Notes: generated by a model not told the origin, from the sequence alone. A stretch of DNA of 64,000 nt from Brevibacillus sp. DP1.3A (GCF_013284245.2 NZ_CP085876.1:4418501-4482500), one strand, 5' to 3'. Positions 1 to 8,415 are shown, numbered from the stretch's first letter. Program-made: numbers and translations.

Positions 1-269
1 TCCTTCAATGCAGTCCGAAGTTTCGGCATAGATGCGGGCCCCATCCCATGATATTTCAGGATCTCTTTTTCGCTGTAGGTTGCGAGCTGTTCCAAGGAAG
101 TGATCCCATTGTGTTCCAATGCCCTTCTTGCTGGTGCCGAGAGCAGAGAAAGAAATCCCGTGTCCGGTTTGCGTTCTTGCTCACAGATTGGACAAGTCGG
201 ACAATCACTGCTTTTCATGTATGGATGACCATTCGCGCAAGTTCTTACCATTTTTTTGGAAGTTGTCAT
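1..269 (-). CDS. Small zinc-ribbon/RNA polymerase alpha-CTD-like helix-hairpin-helix protein (partial)
   Basis: The reading frame starts with ATG at 269 and runs off the left edge, so about 89 residues are visible. The N-terminus carries Cys11, Cys23, Cys26 and Cys29, with His15 in CANGH, which looks like a small zinc ribbon. After it comes a segment with LSAPARRALEHNGI and KYHGMGPASMPKL, the helix-hairpin-helix pattern of the RNA polymerase alpha C-terminal domain. It lies 14 bp downstream of the aldo/keto reductase on the same strand and may be co-transcribed. I infer a nucleic-acid-binding role; the exact function is unknown. It was found by direct translation and has no good ORF support beyond this similarity. 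Confidence 0.7.
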   Translation of the reverse strand, partial: MTTSKKMVRTCANGHPYMKSSDCPTCPICEQERKPDTGFLSLLSAPARRALEHNGITSLEQLATYSEKEILKYHGMGPASMPKLRTALK

Positions 270-283
270 GGCACGTATCCTTT

Positions 284-1204
284 TTAATTCGACGTCGCTT
301 GTGGATGCTCATCGCTCACATAGTCAGCTGCTTTGGCATTTGCCTCTACCTGCGCTGGGCTCTTGCTGCCTGGGATCACGGTCGTAACAGCCGGATGCAT
401 GAGGCACCACGCCAATGCCCACTGCGCCATATCCATTCCTTCTGGAACTTCATTTTTCTTGATTTCTTCTACTTGGAGCAGCAGCTTGTTGACATGCTCC
501 TGATCGTGTCGGTGTCGCACATCGTTTCCACCGAATACAGAACCCGGCTTGTACTTTCCGCTCAAATAACCACTCGCCAGCGGAACGCGGGCCAACACAC
601 CCAGATCTTGCTGCTGGCAAGAAGCAAAAACACCTTCTTCCGGCTTTTGATCCAAACGATTGTACACCACTTGGATTGCCTTTGCATTCACCGAAGTAGC
701 GGCGGATGTTTGATGCATGTTGTCATTTTTCGCAATCGAGAGGCCGAGATGACGGATCGTTCCTGCCTGCACCTGTTTGTCGAGGTAAGTCCACAAGTCA
801 TCATTGTCAAAAGCCTCGTCAGGTCCCGAGTGGAATTGGTACAAGTCTATATAGTCGGTCTGCAAGGCTTCCAGCGATTTTTCCAATTGTTGCTGAACTT
901 CAGCTGCTCCGTAATGATTGGTTCGAGAAAATTTGTCATGAAAATGATGCCCGAATTTCGTCGCCACAATCCAGTCTTCCCGGCGGCTTTTTTTCAAATA
1001 TCCTCCGATAAGCTGTTCGGACAGATGATCTCCGTAGCATTCCGCTGTATCAATCAAGTTGATCCCGAGATCCTTTGCTTTGTCGAGAATCTGGTCAACA
1101 GCTTCTTGCGAGAAATCCATTCCCCACTCCCCGCCAAATTGCCAGGTACCTACACCGATTACGGATACGTTCAAGTCGGTTTTTCCTAATCTGCGGTACT
1201 TCAT
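284..1204 (-). CDS. Aldo/keto reductase
   Basis: A 306-residue NADPH-dependent aldo/keto reductase, a soluble (alpha/beta)8 barrel that reduces aldehydes and ketones. The start chosen is the ATG at 1204, giving MKYRRLGKTDLNVSVIGVG; it follows GAGGAGG by nine bases, whereas the in-frame ATG at 1225 lies upstream of that site. The family tetrad is visible: Asp and Tyr in LIDTAECYGDH, Lys in VATKFGHHF and His in LYQFHSGPDE. The C-terminal nucleotide site appears as VIPGSKSPAQVEAN. Length is normal for the family. The natural substrate cannot be read from sequence. Confidence 0.93.
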   Translation of the reverse strand: MKYRRLGKTDLNVSVIGVGTWQFGGEWGMDFSQEAVDQILDKAKDLGINLIDTAECYGDHLSEQLIGGYLKKSRREDWIVATKFGHHFHDKFSRTNHYGAAEVQQQLEKSLEALQTDYIDLYQFHSGPDEAFDNDDLWTYLDKQVQAGTIRHLGLSIAKNDNMHQTSAATSVNAKAIQVVYNRLDQKPEEGVFASCQQQDLGVLARVPLASGYLSGKYKPGSVFGGNDVRHRHDQEHVNKLLLQVEEIKKNEVPEGMDMAQWALAWCLMHPAVTTVIPGSKSPAQVEANAKAADYVSDEHPQATSN

Positions 1205-1279
1205 TGCCCGATTCCTCCTCATCATGGATAAACGAGAATCCCCTGAACGAATGTTCGCTCAGGGTGTAGACTAAAAAAA

Positions 1280-1789
1280 TTATATGCTTTTCTCGATGTT
1301 CAATTGGCTCACAAAATCTTGCAGATTCCCTTTTCGTTCCTTGCGCATTTTCTTGCGCTCCTCCGCAGTTGCCATCAATCTCTCTTCTTCCTCTGTTTCA
1401 GGGGCAATAGCTGGCACATCAGTCGGATTCCCTTCCTCATCTAGGGCAACAAAGGTGAGAAAAGATGTCGCGGTCAAAATGCGCTTGCCGGTCTGGAGAT
1501 TTTCCGAGATGACTTTTACGAAAATCTCCATAGACGTTCTGCCTGTTGACGAAACAAAAGCTTCCAGGCAGATGGAATGTCCCATTTTGACGGGAGCAAG
1601 AAAGTCAATCGAGTCAATCGATGCTGTCACAACAGGGCGACGCGAATGTCGCATCGCAGCGATTGCAGCTACCTCATCTATATAAGCCATCATCGTACCA
1701 CCAAAAATAGTCCCATGGTAATTCGTATCAGATGGCTGAACCAGTGATGCCTGAATTGTACGAGATTCTTGAGTTGTCTTGATGTTCAT
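1280..1789 (-). CDS. Acyl-CoA thioesterase (hotdog fold, YkhA-like)
   Basis: A 169-residue hotdog-fold thioesterase expected to hydrolyse acyl-CoA to free acid and CoA in the cytosol. The conserved hotdog signature is seen as NYHGTIFGGTMMAYIDEVAA, with the catalytic-type Asp/Glu region and the HSRRPVVTASIDSIDF strand. The C-terminal tail, rich in Glu and Lys (EEEERLMATAEERKKMRKE), is a common extension in Bacillus homologues. ATG at 1789 is preceded by AGGAGC at a suitable distance. Substrate chain length is not predictable. It is separated from the reductase by a short gap containing a hairpin without a T run. Confidence 0.92.
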   Translation of the reverse strand: MNIKTTQESRTIQASLVQPSDTNYHGTIFGGTMMAYIDEVAAIAAMRHSRRPVVTASIDSIDFLAPVKMGHSICLEAFVSSTGRTSMEIFVKVISENLQTGKRILTATSFLTFVALDEEGNPTDVPAIAPETEEEERLMATAEERKKMRKERKGNLQDFVSQLNIEKSI

Positions 1790-1845
1790 CGCTGTTGCTC
1801 CTTTATCAATCTACTTGATGCATACTTCATCATATCACAAGGCAT

Positions 1846-2610
1846 TTAACGTTCCAATTGATAGCTGATCGCAAGCATGCCTTCTATTCTCTCTGCATCA
1901 TCTTGCAAAATGTAACGTAACAAAGGGAGATTCCACTCATAAGCTGGGCGATAGCCGTCTAAAGCAAACAGCTTGTCATCTATATGCGTGGCAAGCTTTC
2001 GGCGGGCCGGACTGGCACAGTAAAACTGCTCCAAATAATCCGTACCCCATCTGGAAAAGGAAGACGTTTCGGTGGTAACCGCCGTTAGCAGGATCCCTTC
2101 CCCTGTCTCAATCAAATCGATTGGATACAGTTGACAGCTAAATGGCTTGAGAGGCTCAACTTCACGACCAGCCTGTTCGGCATAAGCATGGATCGCACAG
2201 CCGTAACGCCCATTGTTTTCTTGATAAAAAAGACAATTACCATGCCGCATGCGAATGGTTCCTGGAGGCTCATTGCGATCCCAAACCCCATGAAGAAGCC
2301 AATGATTGCGTTCAGACTCATCCTGGAGTCCAGCAGAGATAGAGGGGATTTCCCCCTCCATGATTGGAATCTGCCATTCTTCTACTGCGTATGGTTGTCC
2401 ACCCTCACAACACGTCTCACGATGAACCGTCCTGCAATTCCAACAGTCCAAATGAAACAAAGCTTGGAGGGCTGTTACATCAACCAAATATTGTCCCGCT
2501 CTCACCAAGGAATGCTTGTTTTTCTTTATATATTTTTCGCAGTGGTACGCCTCTTTATCAGACATGGGATCGGGCGTGCCTACATAACGAAAAGCCCGCT
2601 TCGTTTTCAT
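1846..2610 (-). CDS. Cysteine-cluster (YkgJ/PF03692-like) putative metal-binding protein
   Basis: A 254-residue soluble protein with eight cysteines in the order typical of the CxxCxxCC zinc/iron-chelating family: Cys56 and Cys59 (CWNC), Cys67-Cys68 (TCCEGG), Cys126 (GNCLFY), Cys138 (GRYGCAIH) and Cys159 (KPFSCQLYP). The KPxxCxxYP ending of the cluster is especially characteristic. The family is thought to bind a metal or Fe-S centre, but its role is not settled. The start codon overlaps the stop of the upstream gene by four bases (ATGA), indicating translational coupling with the 106-residue acidic protein. Confidence 0.75.
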   Translation of the reverse strand: MKTKRAFRYVGTPDPMSDKEAYHCEKYIKKNKHSLVRAGQYLVDVTALQALFHLDCWNCRTVHRETCCEGGQPYAVEEWQIPIMEGEIPSISAGLQDESERNHWLLHGVWDRNEPPGTIRMRHGNCLFYQENNGRYGCAIHAYAEQAGREVEPLKPFSCQLYPIDLIETGEGILLTAVTTETSSFSRWGTDYLEQFYCASPARRKLATHIDDKLFALDGYRPAYEWNLPLLRYILQDDAERIEGMLAISYQLER

Positions 2611-2927
2611 TTTTGCAAAACAATCTCCGCTTCTGTTCCAAAAATGCGCAAATGGCCTTCCTCATAGCTAGCCAAATCTACTTCATCACCCGGAATTTCC
2701 ATCAGGATTTCCATTTCTTCGCCCTCTACTGTCGTAAACACGAGCAGGAGATCTTTTTCCTCAAATTCATTGTCAGTCAGTTTGGTTTCGAGGAGCTGAG
2801 CTTGAAATTGTGTTACCTCTTCCTCTTCTTCGCTATCGGTATCCCATTGGGTAAAAGCCACGGAAACCTTTTGATTTTTATACTCCGCCAACAGTTGAAT
2901 CAATTGCTCGTGTTGTTGAATGTCCAT
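2607..2927 (-). CDS. Conserved acidic hypothetical protein
   Basis: A 106-residue soluble acidic protein that I do not recognise. It has a polyglutamate stretch (DSEEEEEVTQF) near residue 35 and an alternating beta-strand pattern such as KVSVAFTQW and DLLLVFTTVEGEEMEILMEI, suggesting a small all-beta fold. It starts at ATG 2927 after GGAGGGATTACAAG and overlaps the next gene by four bases, so the two are likely translated together. There are no cysteines or membrane segments. Confidence 0.7.
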   Translation of the reverse strand: MDIQQHEQLIQLLAEYKNQKVSVAFTQWDTDSEEEEEVTQFQAQLLETKLTDNEFEEKDLLLVFTTVEGEEMEILMEIPGDEVDLASYEEGHLRIFGTEAEIVLQK

Positions 2928-2992
2928 CTTGTAATCCCTCCGAAATGGTTCATACTGCCCATCATAACAAAGTAGCTCTTAAAAAGCCAAAA

Positions 2993-3028
2993 AGAAATAC
3001 CGCTTCGCTGTGGGAAGCGGCTATTTCT
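2993..3028 (-). terminator. Intrinsic terminator after the pterin dehydratase-like gene
   Basis: The arms AGAAATA-CCGCTTC (2993-3006) and GAAGCGG-C-TATTTCT (3014-3028) pair with one bulge. On the minus strand the stem is followed by TTTTTGGCTTTTT, as expected for termination just past the stop at 3039. Confidence 0.75.
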
Positions 3029-3038
3029 CTTCTGCCTG

Positions 3039-3323
3039 TTAGCTTACTTTGCTAATGGTCTGGGCTAACGCAAAATCTTTGCCGGTTAAACCTTTTGCCT
3101 CGCGGGTGGCTAACGTAAACGTAACCGTTCCCCCTGCCAGATGAATTTCCACATGCTGATTGTCATGCTCAAGCATCTCTGCCACACGGTTAACGAAACT
3201 GACCGCAGTGGAAAAGTCACGACAGTGGTACGTGCGTGATAGTGCCATTCGGTCTTCTACCAGCTTCCAGCCAGGTACCTTGCTCAGATACAATTTGACC
3301 TGTTCCAAAGACAGCTTGCTCAT
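3039..3323 (-). CDS. 4a-hydroxytetrahydrobiopterin dehydratase-like protein
   Basis: A 94-residue protein of the pterin-4a-carbinolamine dehydratase (PhhB/DCoH) family, which normally recycles the pterin cofactor of aromatic amino acid hydroxylases. The family shape is visible: an N-terminal VPGWKLVEDRMALSRTYHCRDF block and a C-terminal GLTGKDFALAQTI block. The usual His-His-Pro active-site motif is replaced by LEHDNQHVEIH, so one or more catalytic residues are shifted or missing. No aromatic amino acid hydroxylase is seen nearby. The protein may be an active divergent dehydratase or a pseudo-enzyme. Confidence 0.82.
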   Translation of the reverse strand: MSKLSLEQVKLYLSKVPGWKLVEDRMALSRTYHCRDFSTAVSFVNRVAEMLEHDNQHVEIHLAGGTVTFTLATREAKGLTGKDFALAQTISKVS

Positions 3324-3398
3324 TTTCGCAATGCCCCCTTTACCCGATGAATGGTTGTTACACCATCATATTCACGAGACGTACAGGTTATCCGCTCC

Positions 3399-4136
3399 CT
3401 ATTGCTTCACGGCATAAAAAATCATACGAGGTGATTCATGCGCCACATATTCGTCAAACCGATAATTTCCAAATACTTGGATTTTTTCGAATCCCGCCTC
3501 TGTCAGCATTGCAATCATTTGCTGGGCAGAAAACAAGCGAACCTGCTCCATATACTCACGCGGTTCATTCGAAGACTCGTCGGAAATCAGTATCCGCTTT
3601 TTCACAAATCCATCCTGGATCCAGCGTTCTTCTTTAATCAACATTCCACTGACTTCCTTCGTAGAGTGCGACACGAGATTATCCATGACGTACGCTGCAT
3701 TTAAGAAATCGATGACCACTTCACCTTTTGTTTTGAGTGCTTGTGCCATGTTACGAATAACGTTAGCATTTTCTTCATCTGTGGAGAAATAACCAAAGCT
3801 GGTAAACAAATTCACCACGATATCAAATTCGTCGTGAAACGGAATGTCGCGCATGTCACAGCGGGCAAAACTTAGCTGTGGATAGGTGTTTTGTTCCTCA
3901 GCCAACTGTAAGAGAACAGGCGACAAATCCACACCAACTACTTCATAGCCCCGGCGAGCCAGCGCACGCGAATGACGCCCGCTCCCGCAGCAAAGATCAA
4001 GTACGCGTCCTGTGTCCTTTATCGGCAATCTTTCCAACAGATTAGCGATCTCTCCATCTGCTGCCGAATCGTCCCTATGACGATACACAAGCACATAATC
4101 TTCGCGAAAGCTGCGTTCAAACCATTCTTCTGCCAT
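3399..4136 (-). CDS. Class I SAM-dependent methyltransferase
   Basis: A 245-residue Rossmann-fold methyltransferase. Motif I is VLDLCCGSGRHSRALARRG (around residue 41), followed by the acidic end of strand 2 in VVGVDLSP and the motif II/III region CDMRDIPFHDEFDIVVNLFTSFGYF. The last part ends with a barrel-closing strand (MIFYAVKQ). It resembles small-molecule methyltransferases of the ubiE/SmtA type, but the acceptor is unknown. It lies 75 bp upstream of the pterin dehydratase-like gene on the same strand. Confidence 0.9.
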   Translation of the reverse strand: MAEEWFERSFREDYVLVYRHRDDSAADGEIANLLERLPIKDTGRVLDLCCGSGRHSRALARRGYEVVGVDLSPVLLQLAEEQNTYPQLSFARCDMRDIPFHDEFDIVVNLFTSFGYFSTDEENANVIRNMAQALKTKGEVVIDFLNAAYVMDNLVSHSTKEVSGMLIKEERWIQDGFVKKRILISDESSNEPREYMEQVRLFSAQQMIAMLTEAGFEKIQVFGNYRFDEYVAHESPRMIFYAVKQ

Positions 4137-4253
4137 GTCTGAGCCCCTTTAATTCCAAGATGTTCTTATTATACCACAGCGGGGTTTATCCGGAGCCGAT
4201 TTGCATGTGGCAAAGTGTACAAAAGCTTTGTTAAAAAATATAGAAAAAACTTT

Positions 4254-4274
4254 ACATACATACTGTATGTATGT
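4254..4274. promoter_or_regulatory. Palindromic TetR-type operator inside a sigma-A promoter
   Basis: ACATACATAC-T-GTATGTATGT is a perfect 10-1-10 palindrome. It sits between a -35-like TTTACA (4251-4256) and a -10-like TAAATT (4275-4280), so a bound repressor would occlude RNA polymerase. The TetR gene at 4772, in the same transcript, is the obvious candidate ligand-binding repressor. Confidence 0.75.
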
Positions 4275-4312
4275 TAAATTAACCTCATCCAATCGTGAGG
4301 GAGAGATCCGTA

Positions 4313-4738
4313 ATGAAAGTGAACAGCTTTTATCCTGTCATCTTGACAGAACAAGTTGAGGCTAGCTCGAAGTTTTATCGTGAACACTTTGGATTTGAAA
4401 TTGTTTTCGAAGCAGACTGGTATGTGAGCCTGCAAAATCAGAGCAGCAATCCGGCATTTGAGCTAGCCATCTTAGATCCTTCTCACAACACAATTCCACA
4501 AGGATTCCGAAAGCCAGTAGATGGTGGTCTTATCCTTAATTTCGAAGTCGATGATGTTGACGCTGAATACGAGAGACTTATTGTGAAAGCAGGACTTCCT
4601 CTCCATCTGGATATTAGAGACGAGGAGTTCGGTCAGCGGCATTTTATTACATCCGATCCGAATGGCATTTTACTTGATATCATAAAAGTAATCCCGCCTT
4701 CTGAAGCATTTGCTGAAAGTTATGTTGACCCTGTATAA
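4313..4738 (+). CDS. VOC (glyoxalase/bleomycin resistance) superfamily protein
   Basis: A 141-residue vicinal-oxygen-chelate protein. The start chosen is ATG 4313 ([18 protein letters not shown]), after GAGGGAGAG; an in-frame ATG lies six codons upstream. It has the two betaalphabetabetabeta repeats: the first contains [20 protein letters not shown], the second the [19 protein letters not shown] region and ends with [16 protein letters not shown]. The family includes glyoxalases, dioxygenases and antibiotic-binding proteins, and no metal triad is clear enough to choose among them. Co-transcription with the TetR regulator from an operator-bearing promoter suggests induction by the compound it binds. 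Confidence 0.88.
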   Translation: MKVNSFYPVILTEQVEASSKFYREHFGFEIVFEADWYVSLQNQSSNPAFELAILDPSHNTIPQGFRKPVDGGLILNFEVDDVDAEYERLIVKAGLPLHLDIRDEEFGQRHFITSDPNGILLDIIKVIPPSEAFAESYVDPV

Positions 4739-4771
4739 TCTGGCATGAAATAAGTAAGGAGATCGTACCGC

Positions 4772-5362
4772 ATGAAGATGTCCAAAGCAGAGCAAAAACA
4801 ACAGACGATGCAAAAATTGATCGAAGTAGCAAGAGAGATGTTCTCCAGGCAAGGTTACGCGGATGCCGCTATGGAAGACATCGTAAAGCAAGCCGGGGTG
4901 ACCCGTGGCGCACTGTACCATAACTTTGGGAGCAAAGAAGGATTATTTGAGGCAGTACTGGCTTCTGTCCAACAAGAAATCGGTGAGCGCGTAGAAGCTG
5001 AAGCTGCGAAAAGTGAGGATCCTTGGCAACAATTGATCTTGGGTTGCTTGGCCTTTGTCTCCTCGGCCGTCGAACATCGCAACAAGCGGATTTTGCTTAT
5101 CGATGGCCCTTCTGTTATCGGGTGGGAAACATGGCGCCGGATGGACGAGGAAAACTCCATGAGGCATCTCAGGGAGCAGCTTCAAACGATGCAGGAGCAA
5201 GGATACCTTCGTCCCGTTTCCATCGATGCTCTGACGCATTTGCTGTCTGGTGCGATGAATGAAGCGGTGCTCTGGATTTCGGAGACGTCTGATCATGAAA
5301 AGTCCCTTGAGGAAATTTCAACAGCAATGACTCTTCTCTTGGAAGGATATCGCACCAAATAA
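4772..5362 (+). CDS. TetR family transcriptional regulator
   Basis: A 196-residue TetR repressor. The N-terminal helix-turn-helix is typical: AREMFSRQGYADAAMEDIVK followed by QAGVTRGALYHNFGSKEGLF. The C-terminal ligand domain is helical. ATG 4772 follows AAGGAG. It is 33 bp downstream of the VOC gene, and the palindrome at 4254-4274 in the shared promoter is probably its operator, giving negative autoregulation. The ligand is unknown. Confidence 0.93.
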   Translation: MKMSKAEQKQQTMQKLIEVAREMFSRQGYADAAMEDIVKQAGVTRGALYHNFGSKEGLFEAVLASVQQEIGERVEAEAAKSEDPWQQLILGCLAFVSSAVEHRNKRILLIDGPSVIGWETWRRMDEENSMRHLREQLQTMQEQGYLRPVSIDALTHLLSGAMNEAVLWISETSDHEKSLEEISTAMTLLLEGYRTK

Positions 5363-5368
5363 AAGCAA

Positions 5369-5412
5369 AGCACCCCTGCTTCCGCCTCTTACCGGCAAAA
5401 TGTAGGGGTGCT
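5369..5412. terminator. Bidirectional terminator between convergent genes
   Basis: AGCACCCCT (5369-5377) pairs perfectly with AGGGGTGCT (5404-5412) across a 26-base loop. A T-rich run (GGTTTTTTTA) starts about 15 bases later. It separates tetR (+) from the deoxynucleoside kinase gene (-). Confidence 0.65.
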
Positions 5413-5432
5413 CTGTTATTGTAAAGGTTTTT

Positions 5433-6125
5433 TTATGATGAAAAGCGGGTAGCTCGTCCAAGCCGAATTTTTTCAGCAGCCCGAGCAATAATGCTCTCTA
5501 CCGAAGATGGGTCATCCACAACATCGTATTCGTTGATATTGACCCGCAAAATCGGACAGGAAGTAAAGGAAGCAATCCAGCTATCATAGCGGCCAAACAA
5601 ATCCTGCCAGTAATCCACCGGCGTTTGTTGCTCCATCGGACGCCCGCGCTCTTTTACGCGGTCAATAATATCATCGAAGCTTCCCTCTAAATAGATCAAA
5701 ATATCCGGATGCGGGAAGTAAGGCGTCATGACCATCGCTTCAAAAAGTTCTGTATAAGTGCGGTAATCTTCTTCTGTCATGTTGCCTTGCTCGTACAGCA
5801 TGCGGGCAAAAATCCCGGTATCCTCATAAATGGAGCGATCTTGGACAAAACCGCCGCCATAATCAAACATCCGTTTTTGTTCCTTAAAGCGTTCTGCCAA
5901 AAAGAAAATTTGCAAATGGAAACCCCAACGCGATAAATCGTTATAGTAACGGCCCAAATACGGGTTATTGTCAACCTTCTCTACAGATACACGAAATCCT
6001 AGCTGGCCTGCCAAGGCATGTGTAAAGGTGGATTTTCCTACCCCTACTGTCCCTCCGATCGTAATCACTGCGTTGTTCGGTATCCCGTATTTTTCACGAA
6101 GCGTGCTGTTTTGAAACCTCGACAT
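5433..6125 (-). CDS. dck: Deoxynucleoside kinase (dCK/dAK type)
   Basis: A 230-residue deoxynucleoside kinase that uses a nucleoside triphosphate to phosphorylate deoxynucleosides for salvage. The P-loop is GGTVGVGKST near residue 24. The ERFKEQKRMF and DRSIYEDTGIFARMLYEQG segments match the substrate-binding ERS-type motif (here QDRSIYED), and RVKERGRPMEQ is the lid region. It stands in tandem with a second kinase gene, as Bacillus has paired dck and dgk. Which of the two takes purines and which takes deoxycytidine/deoxyadenosine is inferred from order and similarity, not proven. Confidence 0.88.
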   Translation of the reverse strand: MSRFQNSTLREKYGIPNNAVITIGGTVGVGKSTFTHALAGQLGFRVSVEKVDNNPYLGRYYNDLSRWGFHLQIFFLAERFKEQKRMFDYGGGFVQDRSIYEDTGIFARMLYEQGNMTEEDYRTYTELFEAMVMTPYFPHPDILIYLEGSFDDIIDRVKERGRPMEQQTPVDYWQDLFGRYDSWIASFTSCPILRVNINEYDVVDDPSSVESIIARAAEKIRLGRATRFSS

Positions 6126-6167
6126 GTACGCAACTCCTTATCCCCATGCTTACTTTTCCTTTGTTCC

Positions 6168-6809
6168 CTAACCTTCTTGTCCCATCAACTCTTGGATCCG
6201 TGGGGCAATTCGATCCAGTACAACCTTCAAATCTTCTGGTCTATGTACGAAATCCAAATCGTCACAGTCGAATTTGATGACAGGCGTATCCGGATGATGC
6301 TTTTCAAACGCTTCCATAAACTCGTTATAATCAGCAATCAGGTTCTCCATATAGGTGACATCCATGCTGCGCTCCATTTCGCGATCGCGCATCGAAATCC
6401 GCTTCATCACGGTCTCAATCGAAGCTGTCATGTAGATCACCAAATGGGCCTGAGGCAAATCCTCTGTTAGGATATCATAAATTTTGAGGTACTTTGGCAG
6501 GTTATCTCCTTGTAACGTCCGTTTGGCAAAAATCGTATTTTTGAAAATATTGTAATCAGAAACAACGGAAATACCTTGATTCAGGAACTGAGAATGAATA
6601 TCCTGCAACTGCTTGTAACGGTTGCAGAGGAAAAACATCTCTAGTTGAAAGCTCCATTCGGCAATATTTTCATAAAATTTACCCAGGAACGGATTTTCGT
6701 AGACGATCTCTTCCAGTAGCTGCAAGTTGCATGCGCGGCTTAGTTCCCGCGATAAAGAGGTTTTCCCAATACCAATAGGTCCCTCAACGGTAATCAATAT
6801 GGACTTCAT
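6168..6809 (-). CDS. dgk: Deoxynucleoside kinase (dGK type)
   Basis: A 213-residue kinase if translation begins at ATG 6809 (MKSILITVEGPIGIGKTSL), which places the P-loop GPIGIGKTS at residue 10 as in Bacillus deoxyguanosine kinases. An in-frame ATG 99 bases upstream would add an uncharacteristic N-terminus. The VVSDYNIFKNTIFAKRTL block and RDREMERSMDVTYM lid are visible. It is upstream of and co-directional with the other kinase, separated by 42 bp. Both belong to the deoxyribonucleoside salvage pathway. Confidence 0.87.
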   Translation of the reverse strand: MKSILITVEGPIGIGKTSLSRELSRACNLQLLEEIVYENPFLGKFYENIAEWSFQLEMFFLCNRYKQLQDIHSQFLNQGISVVSDYNIFKNTIFAKRTLQGDNLPKYLKIYDILTEDLPQAHLVIYMTASIETVMKRISMRDREMERSMDVTYMENLIADYNEFMEAFEKHHPDTPVIKFDCDDLDFVHRPEDLKVVLDRIAPRIQELMGQEG

Positions 6810-6963
6810 GTATGCTTCGATTCCTTTCAAGAAAATGAGAGCACTCCATATTCTAGCACGTATGTAAGTGTTTGTCGAAAACATTCGCATCCTGTCGTTT
6901 AGTATCATTTGGTATTCATTTTTCTAAAAGAAAAACTGCTCTTCATCAAGAGCAGTCTGGTTC

Positions 6964-8037
6964 TTACGTAAAATATTCAACGCGAGCCTGTGGAAATAGT
7001 CGGGCAATTTCACTTTCTAAATGGGCCTGCAACGCCTTTGCTTGGATGTCGGGATAGACATACTTCCCTTTCCCGTATTTCCCCCATTTGTACTTGCGCT
7101 CTTCTTCCTTCATCTCCAACTTCGTTTTCGGATAGCGCTGGAGGATTAAGTTTTTAGCGATCTTGGTAAAACGGTGCTGGATCAGCTCGAACGTCAAATC
7201 CTCCATCGCTTCGGGAACCAACTGCGAACGGAGCCTTTCCAGCAAATCGGTATACCCCGCTTCCCATCCGTCAAACCAATATAAAGGCGCTAAAATAAAG
7301 CCGAGCGGATAACCGGCCTTGGCTACCTTCCCTGCCGCCTCCAGTCGCTGATGAAAGCTGGAGGTGCCTGGCTCAAAATTTTTGATGACATAGTCGGCAT
7401 TCATGCTGAAGCGAAATCGGGTATGCTTGTTGTGCTTAGCATCTAGCAAGGAATCCACGTGATGAAACTTAGTCACGAACCGCAACCGCCCAAACTCCTG
7501 CTGGCCCATAAACTCAATCGCTCGTTTCAGATTGCCCGTAAGATGCTCAATGCTAACCGGATCGGATGTACAGGCTGCCTCAAAACGAGTGATCTCTCCC
7601 GGGCGTTCTTGGATGTACTTCTCGGCCTGAGCAAGAATCTCATCTGTATTGACATACACCCGAACATACGGCTTTGTCCCGATATTTGTGTTCAAATAGC
7701 AATAGTGACAGTGGGCAGCACATCCCGTTGCCAGTGGAATGGCATATTCTGCGGAAGGCTTGGAGGTCTCGAACTTCAATGTTTTGCGTACACCAATGAC
7801 CAACGTCCGCTTCGCATTGCGATATTTCTCCACTTCTGTATCTCCAGGGATGCCACGGACCTGATTATGACTGGTCGTCATCTGCATTGGAATCCCTTCC
7901 GTTTGAAAACGGCGATACAGCTCTTGGCCAAGTGGATAATTCAGTGCATTTGGCTCGACGAAAATATAATCCGGAACAAATAGCTTGCTGCCTTTCTGTT
8001 CCTTCTTTTCAGGTCTTTCCAACAGGGTCGTTCCCAT
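6964..8037 (-). CDS. splB: Spore photoproduct lyase (radical SAM)
   Basis: A 357-residue radical SAM enzyme that repairs the 5-thyminyl-5,6-dihydrothymine dimer in germinating spore DNA. The FeS cluster ligands are in the family-specific C-x3-C-x2-C pattern GCAAHCHYCYLNTN, and the H-donor Cys region appears as FEAACTSDPVSIEHLTG. The C-terminal KYKWGKYGKGKYVYP block is typical. The start chosen is ATG 8037 (MGTTLLERPE), which follows AAGGGGGA; the longer frame from 8112 overlaps the upstream gene's stop but has no ribosome binding site. Its presence supports an endospore former. Confidence 0.95.
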   Translation of the reverse strand: MGTTLLERPEKKEQKGSKLFVPDYIFVEPNALNYPLGQELYRRFQTEGIPMQMTTSHNQVRGIPGDTEVEKYRNAKRTLVIGVRKTLKFETSKPSAEYAIPLATGCAAHCHYCYLNTNIGTKPYVRVYVNTDEILAQAEKYIQERPGEITRFEAACTSDPVSIEHLTGNLKRAIEFMGQQEFGRLRFVTKFHHVDSLLDAKHNKHTRFRFSMNADYVIKNFEPGTSSFHQRLEAAGKVAKAGYPLGFILAPLYWFDGWEAGYTDLLERLRSQLVPEAMEDLTFELIQHRFTKIAKNLILQRYPKTKLEMKEEERKYKWGKYGKGKYVYPDIQAKALQAHLESEIARLFPQARVEYFT

Positions 8038-8111
8038 AGCTATCATTCCCCCTTCACCTAGTATGCCCGTGCCATTTGACTGGACGTAAGGGGAAGTATG
8101 GCTGTGTTCCA

Positions 8112-8324
8112 TTATTTCAGGGTGTTCTTAAAATCGCGTAGCAGCGCCTTTGCTTGCTCCTGTTGAGCTAGTGGTACTTGCAGTGTATAGACATGTCCTG
8201 CTTTTTTGGTCTGTCTGGACAAAAGCCTGACTCGAATTCCTTTCATTTCTAAATAATGCCGACATTCCTGAGCAATCCGCGGAAGGCCATACGATTCATG
8301 AATCGTAACCCATTTGATCCACAT
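8112..8324 (-). CDS. Hypothetical small protein upstream of splB
   Basis: A 70-residue basic protein if translation starts at ATG 8324 (MWIKWVTIHES), eight bases after GGGGTG; five more codons exist upstream but have no well-spaced ribosome binding site. It looks like a small alpha/beta fold with a final helix (QEQAKALLRDFKNTLK). In B. subtilis the gene before splB is splA, a regulator, but I do not see convincing similarity to it. Position alone suggests co-transcription with splB. Confidence 0.65.
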   Translation of the reverse strand: MWIKWVTIHESYGLPRIAQECRHYLEMKGIRVRLLSRQTKKAGHVYTLQVPLAQQEQAKALLRDFKNTLK

Positions 8325-8415
8325 GCACCTGCACCCCATCCTTACACACTTCTTTCTTTTACAGTAAGCAGTGGACAGGTGATTGGTTCAAAAAAACAGC
8401 TTGGCTGACAATTTA

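Noticed and set aside
119..1189. Long plus-strand reading frame opposite the aldo/keto reductase
   Set aside because: It is antisense to a complete enzyme with all family motifs, has no ribosome binding site or recognisable domain and an odd composition; a shadow frame.
1241..1264. CCCTGA/TCAGGG hairpin as terminator after the thioesterase gene
   Set aside because: No T-run follows on the minus strand, so termination is doubtful.
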